A DNA stretch of 64,000 nucleotides. Origin: Ruegeria atlantica. Its GTDB lineage: Bacteria > Pseudomonadota > Alphaproteobacteria > Rhodobacterales > Rhodobacteraceae. Made by a program: the position numbers and the translations under genes. The number at the start of each line of letters is the position of its first letter. Position 1 is the first letter of the stretch. Positions 43,420-52,554 of the stretch are shown piece after piece. The notes beneath the pieces were generated by a model, which made no database searches, was not told the origin of the DNA, and saw only the letters and a program-made list of their open reading frames with translations. Location: positions 186,001 through 250,000 of the forward strand of contig NZ_WQFE01000002.1 of NCBI RefSeq assembly GCF_013033965.1, in the 5' to 3' direction.

Positions 43420-43928
43420 GAGGTAGTTTCCCGCAGTTTCGTATAGGCATGACGCATATCAGCATCCATCATTGCTTCAAGCACTTTACGAAACCCCGAC
43501 ACAGCCTCGGGTCCCGCCTTTTTGTACGCTGCGCGCATTCGAACGCGCTGGGCTTCAGAGAGTTTGGCCTCCAGCGCCTTACCCTGTTCTGTCAGAAATA
43601 GGTGTCTTTCGCGTTTGTCCACTGATCCGACCCGGCTTTCGACAAGCCCGTCCTCAATCAATGTCCGCAAAACCCTGTTCAGAGACTGTTTTGTCACGCC
43701 CAGAATGGCCAGAAGGTTGTTTACCGTCGTCCCCGGTGCCCGGTTGATGAAGTGGATCGCCCGGTGATGCGCCCGTCCATAGGCCATTTCGGTCAATATG
43801 CGATCCGGATCTGCGGTAAAGCCGCGATAGGCGAAAAACATCGCCTCAATTCCTTGCCGCAACTGCTCGTCGGTCAAAAACAACAGGCTCTCGCCACCAA
43901 AGGCTGGGGCGGGGCGGGTATCCGACAT
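43416..43928 (-). CDS. petP: MarR-family regulator PetP
   Basis: This 170-aa winged-helix protein has TTVNNLLAILGVTKQSLNRV as recognition helix and KRERHLFLTEQG as wing. It pairs with petR in the known petPR arrangement. ATG 43928 is chosen because GAGG precedes it at good spacing; a start at 43940 also exists. The operon may be autoregulated, but no operator was identified. Confidence 0.88.
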   Translation of the reverse strand: MSDTRPAPAFGGESLLFLTDEQLRQGIEAMFFAYRGFTADPDRILTEMAYGRAHHRAIHFINRAPGTTVNNLLAILGVTKQSLNRVLRTLIEDGLVESRVGSVDKRERHLFLTEQGKALEAKLSEAQRVRMRAAYKKAGPEAVSGFRKVLEAMMDADMRHAYTKLRETTS

Positions 43929-44086
43929 AGTATGCCTCATTCGTTACTCGTTCCGAGTTTATGTCAGCGTTATTGACATTCCAAGAGTGGACAGGTATCG
44001 AATCGCAGTTTTTGCGCAATTTTATGTCCGATGTGGACTTAATTGACGCAACAATCGGAAAATAATCCCAGGTCTGGAGGTTTCGC

Positions 44087-44953
44087 ATGGCGGGGTATGA
44101 TGATCGTGACGGTGTCATCTGGTTGGATGGCAAACTGGTGCCCTGGCGCGAAGCCAATGTGCACATCCTGACCCATGCGATGCATTATGCGTCTTCGGTG
44201 TTCGAAGGTGAGCGTGCGTATAACGGCAAGATCTTCAAAAGTCGCGAACATTCCCAGCGTTTGATTGCCTCGGCCGAGGCTCTGGATATGCCGATGCCGT
44301 ATTCGGTGGACGACATCGAGGCCGCCAAGGAAGAAGCGCTGAAGGCCAGTGGCCTGCAGGACGCCTATGTCCGCGCGCTGGTCTGGCGCGGCTCGGGCGA
44401 CGATATGGGTGTGGCATCGGCCAAGAACCCGGTCCGGATGGCCGTGGCTGTTTGGCCATGGGGTGCCTATTATGGCGACGCCAAGATGCAGGGCGCCAAG
44501 CTGGATATCGCGGAATGGAAACGCCCCAGCCCGGAGACCATTCCGGTGCACGCCAAGGCGGCAGGTCTTTACATGATCTGCACCATCTCGAAACATAAGG
44601 CCGAGGCCAAGGGCTGCTCGGACGCGCTGTTCATGGACTGGCGCGGTTATGTGGCCGAGGCGACCGGTGCGAATGTGTTCTTCGTGAAAGATGGTGAGGT
44701 TCATACACCTCTGGCCGATTGCTTCCTGAACGGGATCACCCGCCAGACCGTCATTCAGATGCTCAAGGACAAAGGCATCACTGTTCACGAACGCCGCATC
44801 AAGCCCGAGGAAATGGCCGATTTCGAACAATGCTGGCTGACCGGCACGGCTGCCGAAGTGACCCCGGTGGGCCAGATCGGCGACTATACGTTTGAGGTCG
44901 GAGATCTGACCCGCGAGATCGCCGCCGATTACGAGGCTCTGGTCCGCGCCTGA
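44087..44953 (+). CDS. ilvE: Branched-chain amino acid aminotransferase
   Basis: This 288-aa fold-type IV PLP enzyme shows HAMHYASSVFEGERAY at the substrate entrance, the PLP lysine in VHAKAAGLYM and VAEATGANVFFVKDG for phosphate binding. It interconverts branched-chain amino acids and keto acids. A ribosome site lies in the GGTCTGGAGG upstream. A strong terminator follows. Confidence 0.93.
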   Translation: MAGYDDRDGVIWLDGKLVPWREANVHILTHAMHYASSVFEGERAYNGKIFKSREHSQRLIASAEALDMPMPYSVDDIEAAKEEALKASGLQDAYVRALVWRGSGDDMGVASAKNPVRMAVAVWPWGAYYGDAKMQGAKLDIAEWKRPSPETIPVHAKAAGLYMICTISKHKAEAKGCSDALFMDWRGYVAEATGANVFFVKDGEVHTPLADCFLNGITRQTVIQMLKDKGITVHERRIKPEEMADFEQCWLTGTAAEVTPVGQIGDYTFEVGDLTREIAADYEALVRA

Positions 44954-44978
44954 TCGAAACCGGAAACATCTAGTGAAG

Positions 44979-45008
44979 CCCTCGCGTTTTCGCGGGGGTT
45001 TTTCTTTG
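44979..45008 (+). terminator. Rho-independent terminator of ilvE
   Basis: CCCTCGCG (44979-44986) pairs with CGCGGGGG (44991-44998) around TTTT, with one G-T pair, followed by TTTTTCTTT. It lies 26 bp after the ilvE stop. Confidence 0.9.
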
Positions 45009-45080
45009 CTGGTCGTTCAAATGAAATTGCGGTTCGTTCACCGGGCTGGACGAATGCGCAACCGGATGTACGTTAAACCC

Positions 45081-46031
45081 ATGTTAGATCTACTGAGCGA
45101 TATTCTCACCCGTTTGTCTCTGCGGGGTACGTTTTACTTCCGCACGTCTTTTACTCCGCCGTTTGGCATTCAGGTGCCGGCCTTTCAGAACGTCGCTCGG
45201 TTTCACTTCGTGCAGCGCGGAGAATTGAATGTATACGTCTCTAATACAGGCGACATGCTGCGTCTGAAGCAAGGTGATCTGATCCTGATTCCGCATGGTT
45301 CTGCCCACGCGTTGTTGTGTAATGAGGTCAAGCCACTGGATGCATTGCCACTCGAACAGGTGCTGCAAGACTCCGGATACCAAGGCGATGGCGTTCTCAT
45401 TTACGGCGGCGAAGACAAAAGCCGTGATACGCAATTGATCTGCGGTCATTTCTCATTCACAGGCCCGCCAGGGCGGCAGGGTACCGGGCATATGCTGATT
45501 GACCGGCTTCCCCCGTACATCCTGATCGAAAATTATGGCGAAGAGGCCGGGGCCTGGATCGAAGCCACCCTGCGTATGATCGGGTCCGAGATCACCGGCG
45601 CGCGGATCGGTGGTGACCTTATTGCGCTGAAACTGTCCGAAGTATTGTTCGCGCAGGCCATCCGCGCCCATCTTGAACACCAAAGCCCCAGCGATACCGC
45701 GCTTGCCGGGTTCGCCGACCCGCGCATATCACGCGCATTGACTGCTTTTCATCGAGCCCCTGCGCAGGAATGGAGCGTCGAGTCCCTGGCACGTGAGGCT
45801 GGAATGTCTCGCACTGCGTTCGCGCAACTCTTTACAGAGAAGTTAGGCACAACGCCCATGCAATACTTAACCGATTGGCGAATGCAGATTGCCTGTCACG
45901 GTCTGACCGAGGCGCGCTGGAACGTGGCCGACGCGGCGGCCGAAGTCGGCTATGCCTCGGAGGCCGCCTTTTCGCGGGTGTTCAAGAAACAGGTTGGCGT
46001 ATCACCGGCTGCCTATCGCTCGATGCACTAA
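45081..46031 (+). CDS. AraC-family regulator with N-terminal cupin
   Basis: This 316-aa protein has a cupin_6-like sensor (residues about 15-170, VSNTGDMLRLKQGDLILIPH) and a C-terminal pair of helix-turn-helix motifs (VESLAREAGMSRTAFAQLF and NVADAAAEVGYASEAAFSRV). Starts at 45066 and 45081 are both possible. The small membrane protein gene 110 bp downstream on the same strand is a probable target. Confidence 0.85.
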   Translation: MLDLLSDILTRLSLRGTFYFRTSFTPPFGIQVPAFQNVARFHFVQRGELNVYVSNTGDMLRLKQGDLILIPHGSAHALLCNEVKPLDALPLEQVLQDSGYQGDGVLIYGGEDKSRDTQLICGHFSFTGPPGRQGTGHMLIDRLPPYILIENYGEEAGAWIEATLRMIGSEITGARIGGDLIALKLSEVLFAQAIRAHLEHQSPSDTALAGFADPRISRALTAFHRAPAQEWSVESLAREAGMSRTAFAQLFTEKLGTTPMQYLTDWRMQIACHGLTEARWNVADAAAEVGYASEAAFSRVFKKQVGVSPAAYRSMH

Positions 46032-46140
46032 TTGATCCGGTATTCTGAACGATCTGCAATATTTCACGAACGATCCCGAATTAAACGTTCCGATTTTCTT
46101 TCCTAACTTGTGGTCATCCCATGAAAGGAAAGGAACTCTC

Positions 46141-46506
46141 ATGTCTCTGCGATTTGTCACCCGTTCTGTTCACGCCTATCTGGATTATCCGGTTGCCTTG
46201 GCACTGATGGTGCTGCCCTTTGTGTTGGGTCTGGGCCAGTCCAACCCGATGGCCTTGTGGCTGTCTGTTGTTACCGGCATTGCGGCCTTTGTGCTTACCG
46301 TCCTGACCGATCACCACTTGGGGATCTGGCGCGTTCTTCCATACAAGTACCACCTTGCGGTCGATCTGCTGGTCGGTGTGGCGTTTCTGGCCGCGCCCAG
46401 CCTGTTTGGATTCTCGGGGCTCGATGCAGTCTATTACTGGCTGAATGGTGCTGCGGTGGTTGCCGTCATTTCGCTTAGTGCACCAGAGGAGGGTGTTACT
46501 GCCTGA
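46141..46506 (+). CDS. Small polytopic membrane protein, SPW-repeat-like
   Basis: This 121-aa protein has four hydrophobic helices (YPVALALMVLPFVLGLG; LWLSVVTGIAAFVLTVLT; DLLVGVAFLAAPSLFG; YYWLNGAAVVAVISLSA). ATG 46141 is preferred because AAGGAAAGGAA precedes it. It resembles SPW-repeat stress-related membrane proteins but no function is known. A hairpin terminator follows at 46553. Confidence 0.75.
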   Translation: MSLRFVTRSVHAYLDYPVALALMVLPFVLGLGQSNPMALWLSVVTGIAAFVLTVLTDHHLGIWRVLPYKYHLAVDLLVGVAFLAAPSLFGFSGLDAVYYWLNGAAVVAVISLSAPEEGVTA

Positions 46507-46552
46507 ACCAGAAGCATTTTTCTCCGCTTAATAACGTAAAGCCTCCTGAACC

Positions 46553-46585
46553 AATGCCGCCTGCCTAACGGACGGGCGGCATTTA
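46553..46585 (+). terminator. Terminator-like hairpin after the membrane protein gene
   Basis: AATGCCGCC (46553-46561) pairs with GGCGGCATT (46575-46583) around a 13-nt loop and is followed by a short T stretch. It separates the membrane protein gene from the small Cys-rich gene. Confidence 0.7.
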
Positions 46586-46681
46586 GCGTTCATACAGAGG
46601 CGTTGATTTTTGACCTTGCAAAGTCCGACAAAAATAGTCAGATAAAAGGCAAGGCCAGATGTGCTAGCATCCAGCACAGAA

Positions 46682-46741
46682 TTTCGAGGCGGTCTGCGTG
46701 CATAGCACATGGTAAAGTGAGGGCACGCCACCGTCTCGAAA
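46682..46741 (+). ncRNA. Long structured hairpin upstream of a Cys-rich small gene
   Basis: TTTCGAGGCGGT (46682-46693) pairs with ACCGTCTCGAAA (46730-46741) over 12 bp with one G-U pair. Inside, GCGTGC (46696-46701) pairs with GCACGC (46723-46728), leaving a 21-nt loop. It is not followed by a T-run, so it is not a plain terminator. It ends 40 bp before the small gene start and may be a leader regulatory element or a DNA-binding site. Confidence 0.5.
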
Positions 46742-46783
46742 ACGACGCGCATCGAAGGCGCGGACAGGTTACGGAGGTTGATG

Positions 46784-46981
46784 ATGGGCGATCCGCTCGA
46801 CGAAATCATGGCTCGGCACGAAGCGGCCACTGCTTGCGGGTGTTGCTGTGACGACGACTATTGCGCCTATGTCGACAAGCCGAAGGCAGCCCGGGGCAGC
46901 AGGGGTGAACAAACGTTGCCTGCCAGCGCTGCCAGCCAGCGCGGGTCGGTCCGGTTTCTCAACGAAAACCCGCAAGCGTAA
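46784..46981 (+). CDS. Small Cys-rich hypothetical protein
   Basis: This 65-aa product (66 aa if ATG 46781 is used) has a metal-site-like CGCCCDDDYC cluster at residues about 19-28. A strong ribosome site GGAGG (46773-46777) stands just before ATG 46781/46784. The gene is bracketed by a terminator-like hairpin upstream and another overlapping its stop codon, which supports a real transcript. No family was recognised. The cobO gene is convergent. Confidence 0.6.
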   Translation: MGDPLDEIMARHEAATACGCCCDDDYCAYVDKPKAARGSRGEQTLPASAASQRGSVRFLNENPQA

Positions 46982-47005
46982 CAGCCCCGGTTTGGGGCTG
47001 TTTAG
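46980..47005. terminator. Bidirectional hairpin between small Cys-rich gene and cobO
   Basis: AACAGCCCC (46980-46988) pairs perfectly with GGGGCTGTT (46994-47002) around GGTTT. The left arm begins in the stop codon of the small gene and the right end is 14 bp from the cobO stop. Confidence 0.8.
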
Positions 47006-47015
47006 TCTCTGATGT

Positions 47016-47615
47016 TTAGAAATCCACGCCGCGCTGGGCTTTGATACCGGCCTGAAACGGGTGCTTTTCTTCGGTCATTTCGGTGACCAGATCCGCATAG
47101 TCACGCAAAGCCTGCGGCGCGTCTCGACCTGTCAGGAACACGCCGGTCTTGTCAGACCGCTCATTCAGGCCGTCGATCACCTGATCGACCGTCAGGTACT
47201 CGTACCGAAGCGCGATGTTGATCTCGTCTAGCACGACCAGATCGTAGTCACCGCTGGACATCAACGCGCGTGCCTTATCGAAAGCCGAGTTCGCGGCGGC
47301 GATGTCGCGTTCCCGGTCCTGGGTATCCCAGGTGAAACCTTCACCCATCGTGTGCCAGGTCACCAGATCGCGTTCTTCGAAAAAGCGACGCTCGCCGGTT
47401 TTCCACTTGCCCTTGATGAACTGAACAACGGCGACCTTCTGACCCCAACCCAAGGCGCGGATTACAACCCCGAACGCGGCCGAGGATTTGCCCTTGCCTT
47501 TACCGGTGTTGATCAGCACCAGCCCGCGGTCCGGATCAACGGCCTCGGACACTTTCTTACGGTGCTGGGCCTGCACCTTTTGCATCTTTTCCTTGTGATC
47601 CTGTGCATCGCTCAT
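47016..47615 (-). CDS. cobO: Cob(I)alamin adenosyltransferase (CobO/BtuR type)
   Basis: This 199-aa protein adenosylates cobalamin using ATP. The P-loop is in NTGKGKGKSSAAFG, followed by VVQFIKGKWKTGER, and the C-terminal LTGRDAPQALRDYADL is typical of the family. Length is standard. It is single on its strand, 57 bp from the next gene. Confidence 0.94.
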   Translation of the reverse strand: MSDAQDHKEKMQKVQAQHRKKVSEAVDPDRGLVLINTGKGKGKSSAAFGVVIRALGWGQKVAVVQFIKGKWKTGERRFFEERDLVTWHTMGEGFTWDTQDRERDIAAANSAFDKARALMSSGDYDLVVLDEINIALRYEYLTVDQVIDGLNERSDKTGVFLTGRDAPQALRDYADLVTEMTEEKHPFQAGIKAQRGVDF

Positions 47616-47672
47616 GGGAAACCCTCATCTTGTGTTGGGCACACCCTAGGGGAAGTTTTGCAAAGGTAAAGA

Positions 47673-48608
47673 TCAGGCTTTGGGATCGGTGACCGAGCGT
47701 GCCTTGCCGCGCTCCAATCCCAGTTGGTGTTCCCGCCAGATCACCACGATATTACCTGCAATCACCAGTGCTGCCCCGGCCAACATCACCGCCGTCGGCA
47801 GTTCACTGAACCAGACATAGCCAATGACGATAGCAAACAGCATCGAGGTATAATCATACGGTGCCAGCATCGAGGCCTGACCAAAGCGATAGGACGAGGT
47901 CACCAGAATCTGGGCAACGCCCCCGATCAGACCAGCCAGAATCAAAAAGGTAGCCTGTTCCCAAGTGGGCATGACCCAACCCCCAAAAATTGTGAGCCCG
48001 GACAGGATGGTCGCCGTCATCGAGAAATAGAAAACAATCGCAGCCGGATGATCGACCTGCACCAGTTGCCGGATGTGGATCTGCACAAAGGCCCGGGCGA
48101 CAGTCGCACCCAGAATGCACAAAGCGCCTAATGTGGCCGCAGCCTCCATGTTGTTGCCACCCAGCCGCGGCCAGATCATGATCAGAACACCCAAAAGGCC
48201 GACGGATACGGCGGCGATCCTGATTTTTCGGATACGTTCTCCCAACATGGCCGCGGCAAGGATCAGGGTGAAAATAGGCGTGGCGTACCCGATCGCAGTG
48301 GCTTCGGGCAACGGGATCAGGCCAAGGCCAGTGAACGTAAGCCCCATCGCCGTGGTCCCCAGAACGCCGCGCCAGAAATGGCCCGAGGGTTTGCGGACAA
48401 CGAAACCCTGCGCCAATTCTCCACGTGCGACCAACCAGATGACAATGACGGGAATGGCAAAGAGAGATCGGAAGAATACCATTTCGCCGGGCGGAAAGTG
48501 ATCGGACTGCGCCTTGATAACGGCTGCCATCACGGTGAACAGAAACACCGCACTCACTTTCAGAGCGACAGCCAGCAAAGGTCGATGTGATGTTAAGGAT
48601 TTTGCCAT
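47673..48608 (-). CDS. EamA/DMT-family transporter
   Basis: This 311-aa membrane protein has ten predicted helices in two EamA halves (e.g. VSAVFLFTVMAAVIKAQSDH first; GLIPLPEATAIGYATPIFTL in the first half). ATG 48608 is chosen; an upstream start at 48668 adds a non-hydrophobic tail. The substrate is unknown. Confidence 0.83.
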   Translation of the reverse strand: MAKSLTSHRPLLAVALKVSAVFLFTVMAAVIKAQSDHFPPGEMVFFRSLFAIPVIVIWLVARGELAQGFVVRKPSGHFWRGVLGTTAMGLTFTGLGLIPLPEATAIGYATPIFTLILAAAMLGERIRKIRIAAVSVGLLGVLIMIWPRLGGNNMEAAATLGALCILGATVARAFVQIHIRQLVQVDHPAAIVFYFSMTATILSGLTIFGGWVMPTWEQATFLILAGLIGGVAQILVTSSYRFGQASMLAPYDYTSMLFAIVIGYVWFSELPTAVMLAGAALVIAGNIVVIWREHQLGLERGKARSVTDPKA

Positions 48609-48652
48609 CGGCGCGAACCTGCGCTTTTGGCGAGGAAAGATCAACGCGCCGT

Positions 48653-49315
48653 TTACAGATTCGTCCAATCAGGTGGCAGAGGGCTCCCGATCTCTTGCGC
48701 GAACTCTTCCAGAAACCGGATCATGCGCGAAATTCTGCGCTGTGCAATTTCTCGGCCACCCTCGGTCAACATATCACCTGGCAGGCCCAGCAGTTTGACT
48801 TTCCAGTGGTCGATCGAAAAATGCAGGTCGTCCAGTGGACGGTTGGCGGCAAAGGGATCCGCCGGATCATAAAGCGACCGTCCCAACGCGCCGGAGACCG
48901 AGAAGTTCCGGGCAACGCCAATCGCCCCCAGCGCATCCAACCTGTCCGCATCGCGCAAGATGCAGGCCTCGGGCGTCTCCGGTGTGATGTTGGCCGAAAA
49001 GCTGTGCGCTTCAATTGCGTGTTTGATCGCCTGAATCTGGTCCTCGGAATAGCCCAGATTAGCCAGAATAGACTCTGATTTCTCAGCCGATCGGCGCGAT
49101 GCCAAATGGCGGTCGGGGTCGTCCTTCGACAGGTTGACCAGATCATGCAGGTATGCGGCTGCCAGCAGCACGGGCATGTCGGTCTGATCATCGGCAATGG
49201 ACTGAGCGTTCACCCAGACCCGGTCCAGATGGGCCAGGTCATGGGCGGGGTCGGTTTCCATACGCTGCGCAACGACGGCACGCAGGCGTGTGCGCAGATC
49301 AGCCGATCCGTCCAC
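48653..49315 (-). CDS. HD-domain phosphohydrolase
   Basis: This 220-aa protein has the HD pattern: metal-binding His in [12 protein letters not shown], the HD pair in [15 protein letters not shown], and a late [12 protein letters not shown]sp. It hydrolyses phosphate esters, probably nucleotide-like, but the substrate cannot be told. Its first 17 bp overlap the 3' end of aroC, indicating co-transcription. Confidence 0.87.
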   Translation of the reverse strand: MDGSADLRTRLRAVVAQRMETDPAHDLAHLDRVWVNAQSIADDQTDMPVLLAAAYLHDLVNLSKDDPDRHLASRRSAEKSESILANLGYSEDQIQAIKHAIEAHSFSANITPETPEACILRDADRLDALGAIGVARNFSVSGALGRSLYDPADPFAANRPLDDLHFSIDHWKVKLLGLPGDMLTEGGREIAQRRISRMIRFLEEFAQEIGSPLPPDWTNL

Positions 49316-50399
49316 GGTTCTCTCCGATCTGGCCGCGATGCAGCAACAGGTGGTCGAGGATCACGCAGGCCATCATCGCTTCACCCACCGGTACGGCGCG
49401 AATACCGACGCAGGGGTCATGGCGCCCCTTGGTGATGATCTCGGTCTCTTCACCGGACTTGGTTATGGTCTTGCGTGTGGTCAGGATCGACGATGTCGGT
49501 TTGACTGCGAACCGCACAACAACGTCCTGCCCGGTTGAGATTCCGCCAAGAATACCGCCTGCGTGGTTTGAACTGTATTGTGGGCCATTCTGACCCATGA
49601 AGATCTCGTCCGCATTTGCCTCACCCGTCAATTCGGCAGCGGCCATCCCTTCACCGATCTCAACGCCCTTCACCGCATTGATCGACATCATCGCAGCGGC
49701 CAAATCAGTATCTAACTTGGCATAAACCGGCGCGCCGATCCCGGCAGGGACGCCGCGTGCCACAACCTCAACAATCGCGCCAACCGAGTTTCCGGACTTG
49801 CGCAGATCGTCCAGGTAAGCCGCCCAGTCCTCAGCCGCTTGAGCATCGGGGGTCCAGAACGGATTCTGTTCGATCTGGGACCAGTCGAAGTTGTCCCGGT
49901 CGATTTTATACGGCCCGATCTGAGTCATGTAGCCGGTGATTTGCACATTCGGGGCAATTTGCTTGATCGCTTCGCGGGCCAACCCACCAGCCGCAACACG
50001 TGAGGCAGTTTCCCGAGCCGAACTGCGCCCGCCACCGCGATAGTCGCGAATGCCGTATTTCTGCCAGTAGGTGATGTCGGCGTGACCGGGACGGAACTTG
50101 TCCATGATATCGCCGTAGTCTTTCGAGCGCTGATCGGTGTTTTCGATCATCAGCTGCACCGGCGTACCCGTTGTCTGGCCTTCAAACACGCCGGACAGGA
50201 TTTTCACCTGATCGGGTTCGCGCCGCTGAGTGGTGAATTTGTTCTGACCCGGTTTGCGCTTGTCCAGCCAGTGCTGAATCATGCCCTCATCGATCGCAAC
50301 GCCCGGAGGGCAGCCATCGACGGTCGCGCCCAACGCGGGCCCGTGGCTTTCACCCCAGGTGGTGACACGGAAGAGGTGGCCATAACTGTTCATCGACAT
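49299..50399 (-). CDS. aroC: Chorismate synthase
   Basis: This 366-aa FMN-dependent enzyme eliminates phosphate from EPSP to give chorismate, the last shikimate step. Signature motifs are [10 protein letters not shown] near the N-terminus, [15 protein letters not shown] and [17 protein letters not shown]. Length is normal. It overlaps the HD gene. Confidence 0.96.
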   Translation of the reverse strand: MSMNSYGHLFRVTTWGESHGPALGATVDGCPPGVAIDEGMIQHWLDKRKPGQNKFTTQRREPDQVKILSGVFEGQTTGTPVQLMIENTDQRSKDYGDIMDKFRPGHADITYWQKYGIRDYRGGGRSSARETASRVAAGGLAREAIKQIAPNVQITGYMTQIGPYKIDRDNFDWSQIEQNPFWTPDAQAAEDWAAYLDDLRKSGNSVGAIVEVVARGVPAGIGAPVYAKLDTDLAAAMMSINAVKGVEIGEGMAAAELTGEANADEIFMGQNGPQYSSNHAGGILGGISTGQDVVVRFAVKPTSSILTTRKTITKSGEETEIITKGRHDPCVGIRAVPVGEAMMACVILDHLLLHRGQIGENRGRIG

Positions 50400-50461
50400 G
50401 GGGCATGCTCCTTTGAGCGTCGTGATTAGCGGGCAAGGCCCTTGGCCTCAAGCGGATTTGC

Positions 50462-50485
50462 GGTTGGGGCGTGTTTGCCCCAACC
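50462..50485. terminator. Hairpin after ribH
   Basis: GGTTGGGGC (50462-50470) pairs perfectly with GCCCCAACC (50477-50485). It lies 9 bp beyond the ribH stop on the minus strand. There is no long T-run, so this may be a weak terminator or 3' stabiliser. Confidence 0.6.
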
Positions 50486-50493
50486 CAATGACC

Positions 50494-50937
50494 TTACGCA
50501 GCAGTGGCCAGTTGTGCGCGTGTCGTGTTGATTTTCAGCGCAGCTTGTGCGGCTTCGCGGCCTTTCTCTACAAAATGCGCGCGGTAGATGGCGTTGTGGT
50601 GATCGGTCTCCTGATACTGATGCGGCGTCAGGGAAACAGACAGGACCGGTACGCCTGTATCCATGCCAGCGCGCATCAACCCGTCTACAACGGCCTGAGC
50701 CACGAAATCATGCCGGTAAATGCCACCGTCCACGACAAACGCCGCGCAGGCAACCGCAGCATAGCGGCCGGTTTGGGCCAGATCGCGGGCCAGCAGCGGC
50801 ATCTCGAACGCGCCAGGGACGTCATAAACATCAACCTGATCGACGGGGATAAGCTCCAGAAACCCTTTGAGAGCCTGGTCAACGATATCGGAATGCCAGT
50901 TGGCTTTCACAAAAGCATAGCGGGTGTGTGTCATCAT
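50494..50937 (-). CDS. ribH: 6,7-dimethyl-8-ribityllumazine synthase, RibH2-like
   Basis: This 147-aa enzyme makes lumazine, the precursor of riboflavin. VPGAFEMPLLARDL binds substrate, and the catalytic His is in DGGIYRHDFVAQAV, the short form seen in RibH2-type enzymes. ATG 50937 is preferred because AAAGGAG precedes it. It is controlled by the FMN riboswitch immediately upstream. Confidence 0.9.
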   Translation of the reverse strand: MMTHTRYAFVKANWHSDIVDQALKGFLELIPVDQVDVYDVPGAFEMPLLARDLAQTGRYAAVACAAFVVDGGIYRHDFVAQAVVDGLMRAGMDTGVPVLSVSLTPHQYQETDHHNAIYRAHFVEKGREAAQAALKINTTRAQLATAA

Positions 50938-50994
50938 GATCTCCTTTCGTAACAGACACGTCACCCAAGGCGATCACGGGCAGGCGCAGGCAAC

Positions 50995-51150
50995 AGCCGA
51001 CGCACTGCACGTTCTCTTTCATCCGGACTGTAACCGTCGGCTCTGGCATCTCACCAGATCTGCTGACACCCCGCAAACCGGGGCCGCTCGCGGGCTTACG
51101 GGTCAACGCCCGCATACCGCCGGTGGGGAATTTCGCCCCGCCCTGAGAAC
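50995..51150 (-). promoter_or_regulatory. FMN riboswitch (RFN element) controlling ribH
   Basis: On the minus strand, reading 51150 to 51011, the conserved RFN blocks are AGGGCGGGGCGAAATTCCCC, then ACCGGCGGT, AGCCCGCGAGCG, and finally AGTCCGGATGAAAGAGAAC. An expression platform is visible: AGCCGACG inside the aptamer (51042-51035) is fully complementary to CGTCGGCT just after it (51002-50995). FMN binding should release the second strand and change ribH expression. Confidence 0.93.
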
Positions 51151-51207
51151 AGCGGGACCTTGCCAAGGTGCGAAGGGTTCTGCAAGAGATTTTGCAGGAG
51201 GACCGCC

Positions 51208-51837
51208 ATGCATCCCAATCCGTCTTTTCGCGCAGAAGAGACCGCGCGACACATCACCTTTGCACTCGACCGCGCGTTCGGGGTACTGGCGGTTTCGACG
51301 GACGAAGCACCGTTGATCAGCCATGTACCGTTTCTGCTGTCTGAGGATGGCGCGCAGGCTGAGCTGCATCTCGTCAGGTCCAACCCGATCGTGCGCATAC
51401 TGAAAGACCCTAAATCAGCCCGAATCGCCGTCACGGGTCCGGACGGTTATGTGTCACCTGATTGGTATGGGATCGACGATCAGGTCCCGACCTGGAACTA
51501 CGTCGCCGTGCATCTGTCAGGTCATTTGGAGCAGCGACCTCAAGAAGAGTTGCTGGACCTGCTAAATCGCCAGTCCGCCTTCTATGAGGAACGTCTGATG
51601 CCCAAACCCCCATGGACGACCAGCAAGATGAGTTCAGACGCATTGGATCGAATGATGCGGATGATCGTTCCTTTCCGTCTGCGTATCGACGACATTCAGG
51701 GCACCTGGAAATTGAACCAGAACAAACCCGACGCAGCCCGCCTGCGCGCGGCGGAACATATTGCACATAACGGGATCGGATCCGAGCTTGAGGCTCTGCA
51801 AAAGTTGATGAGCGGTGGTGGCGAGGGCACCAATTGA
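51208..51837 (+). CDS. FMN-binding PaiB-family protein
   Basis: This 209-aa protein matches the PaiB/FMN-binding split-barrel family (MHPNPSFRAEETA start; HVPFLL; VTGPDGYVSPDWYG; VPTWNYVAVHLSG; KLNQNKPD). Members bind flavin and have been called negative regulators or oxidoreductases. ATG 51208 has an excellent AGGAGG ribosome site. It diverges from the FMN riboswitch-ribH unit, sharing an upstream region of under 60 bp. Confidence 0.87.
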   Translation: MHPNPSFRAEETARHITFALDRAFGVLAVSTDEAPLISHVPFLLSEDGAQAELHLVRSNPIVRILKDPKSARIAVTGPDGYVSPDWYGIDDQVPTWNYVAVHLSGHLEQRPQEELLDLLNRQSAFYEERLMPKPPWTTSKMSSDALDRMMRMIVPFRLRIDDIQGTWKLNQNKPDAARLRAAEHIAHNGIGSELEALQKLMSGGGEGTN

Positions 51838-51893
51838 CGGGTTTTGTTTTGCGTTTCGTCCTGTAGAGTTTCGGCAATTCAGGGAGACCGCTT

Positions 51894-52502
51894 ATGAAAC
51901 TCTATTTCAGCCCTACTTCGCCCTATGTCCGCAAAGTCATGGTTTTGTTGCATGAAACAGACCAGTTGCAGGATGTTGAGCTGGTCACTGCAGCAACTAC
52001 CCCGATTGACCCGTCAGAGGCGTTGCTGGCCAAGGTGCCATTGACGAAAGTTCCGGCATTGGAGCGTCCCGATGGCCCAACCCTGTTTGATAGCCGCGTC
52101 ATTTGCGCCTTTCTGAACAACCGCGCAAAAGCGGGGCTGTATCAAGAAGGGGCCGCGCAGTGGGATGTGCTGACGCTTGAGGCGCTGGCGGATGGTATTC
52201 TGGATGCGGCGTTGCTGATTACCTACGAGGGTCGGATGCGGCCTGAAGACAAACAGTGGGATGGCTGGGCGGATGCGCAGTGGGACAAGATCGAACGTGC
52301 CTGTGCCGCATTGAATCAGAGATGGATGGCGCACCTGTCGGGTTCGCTGGACATGGGGCAGGTTGCTGTAGCCTGCGCGCTGGGCTACCTCGATTTCCGT
52401 CACGACGCGCGCGGGTGGCGCAAAGGAAATGACGCGCTGGCCGCGTGGTGCGAGAACTTTGCCGAACGTCCCAGCATGGTTGCTACGCAGCCGCCGACTT
52501 GA
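51894..52502 (+). CDS. Glutathione S-transferase family protein
   Basis: This 202-aa GST has an N-terminal thioredoxin-like domain (MKLYFSPTSPYVRKVMVLLH, TKVPALERPDG with the cis-Pro, LFDSRVICAFLN) and an all-helical C-terminal half. GGAGA precedes the ATG. It follows paiB by 57 bp; substrate unknown. Confidence 0.9.
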   Translation: MKLYFSPTSPYVRKVMVLLHETDQLQDVELVTAATTPIDPSEALLAKVPLTKVPALERPDGPTLFDSRVICAFLNNRAKAGLYQEGAAQWDVLTLEALADGILDAALLITYEGRMRPEDKQWDGWADAQWDKIERACAALNQRWMAHLSGSLDMGQVAVACALGYLDFRHDARGWRKGNDALAAWCENFAERPSMVATQPPT

Positions 52503-52554
52503 ATTGAGACTGAAACGCTGGCCGCTCTGATATCAGAACGACCAGCAACGGCGA

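Noticed and set aside
46790..46920. GCCACTG and nearby GC-rich blocks resembling a cobalamin riboswitch near cobO
   Set aside because: The segment is downstream of cobO, on the opposite strand and inside a small coding gene; other B12-box blocks (AGACCTGCC-like) are missing.
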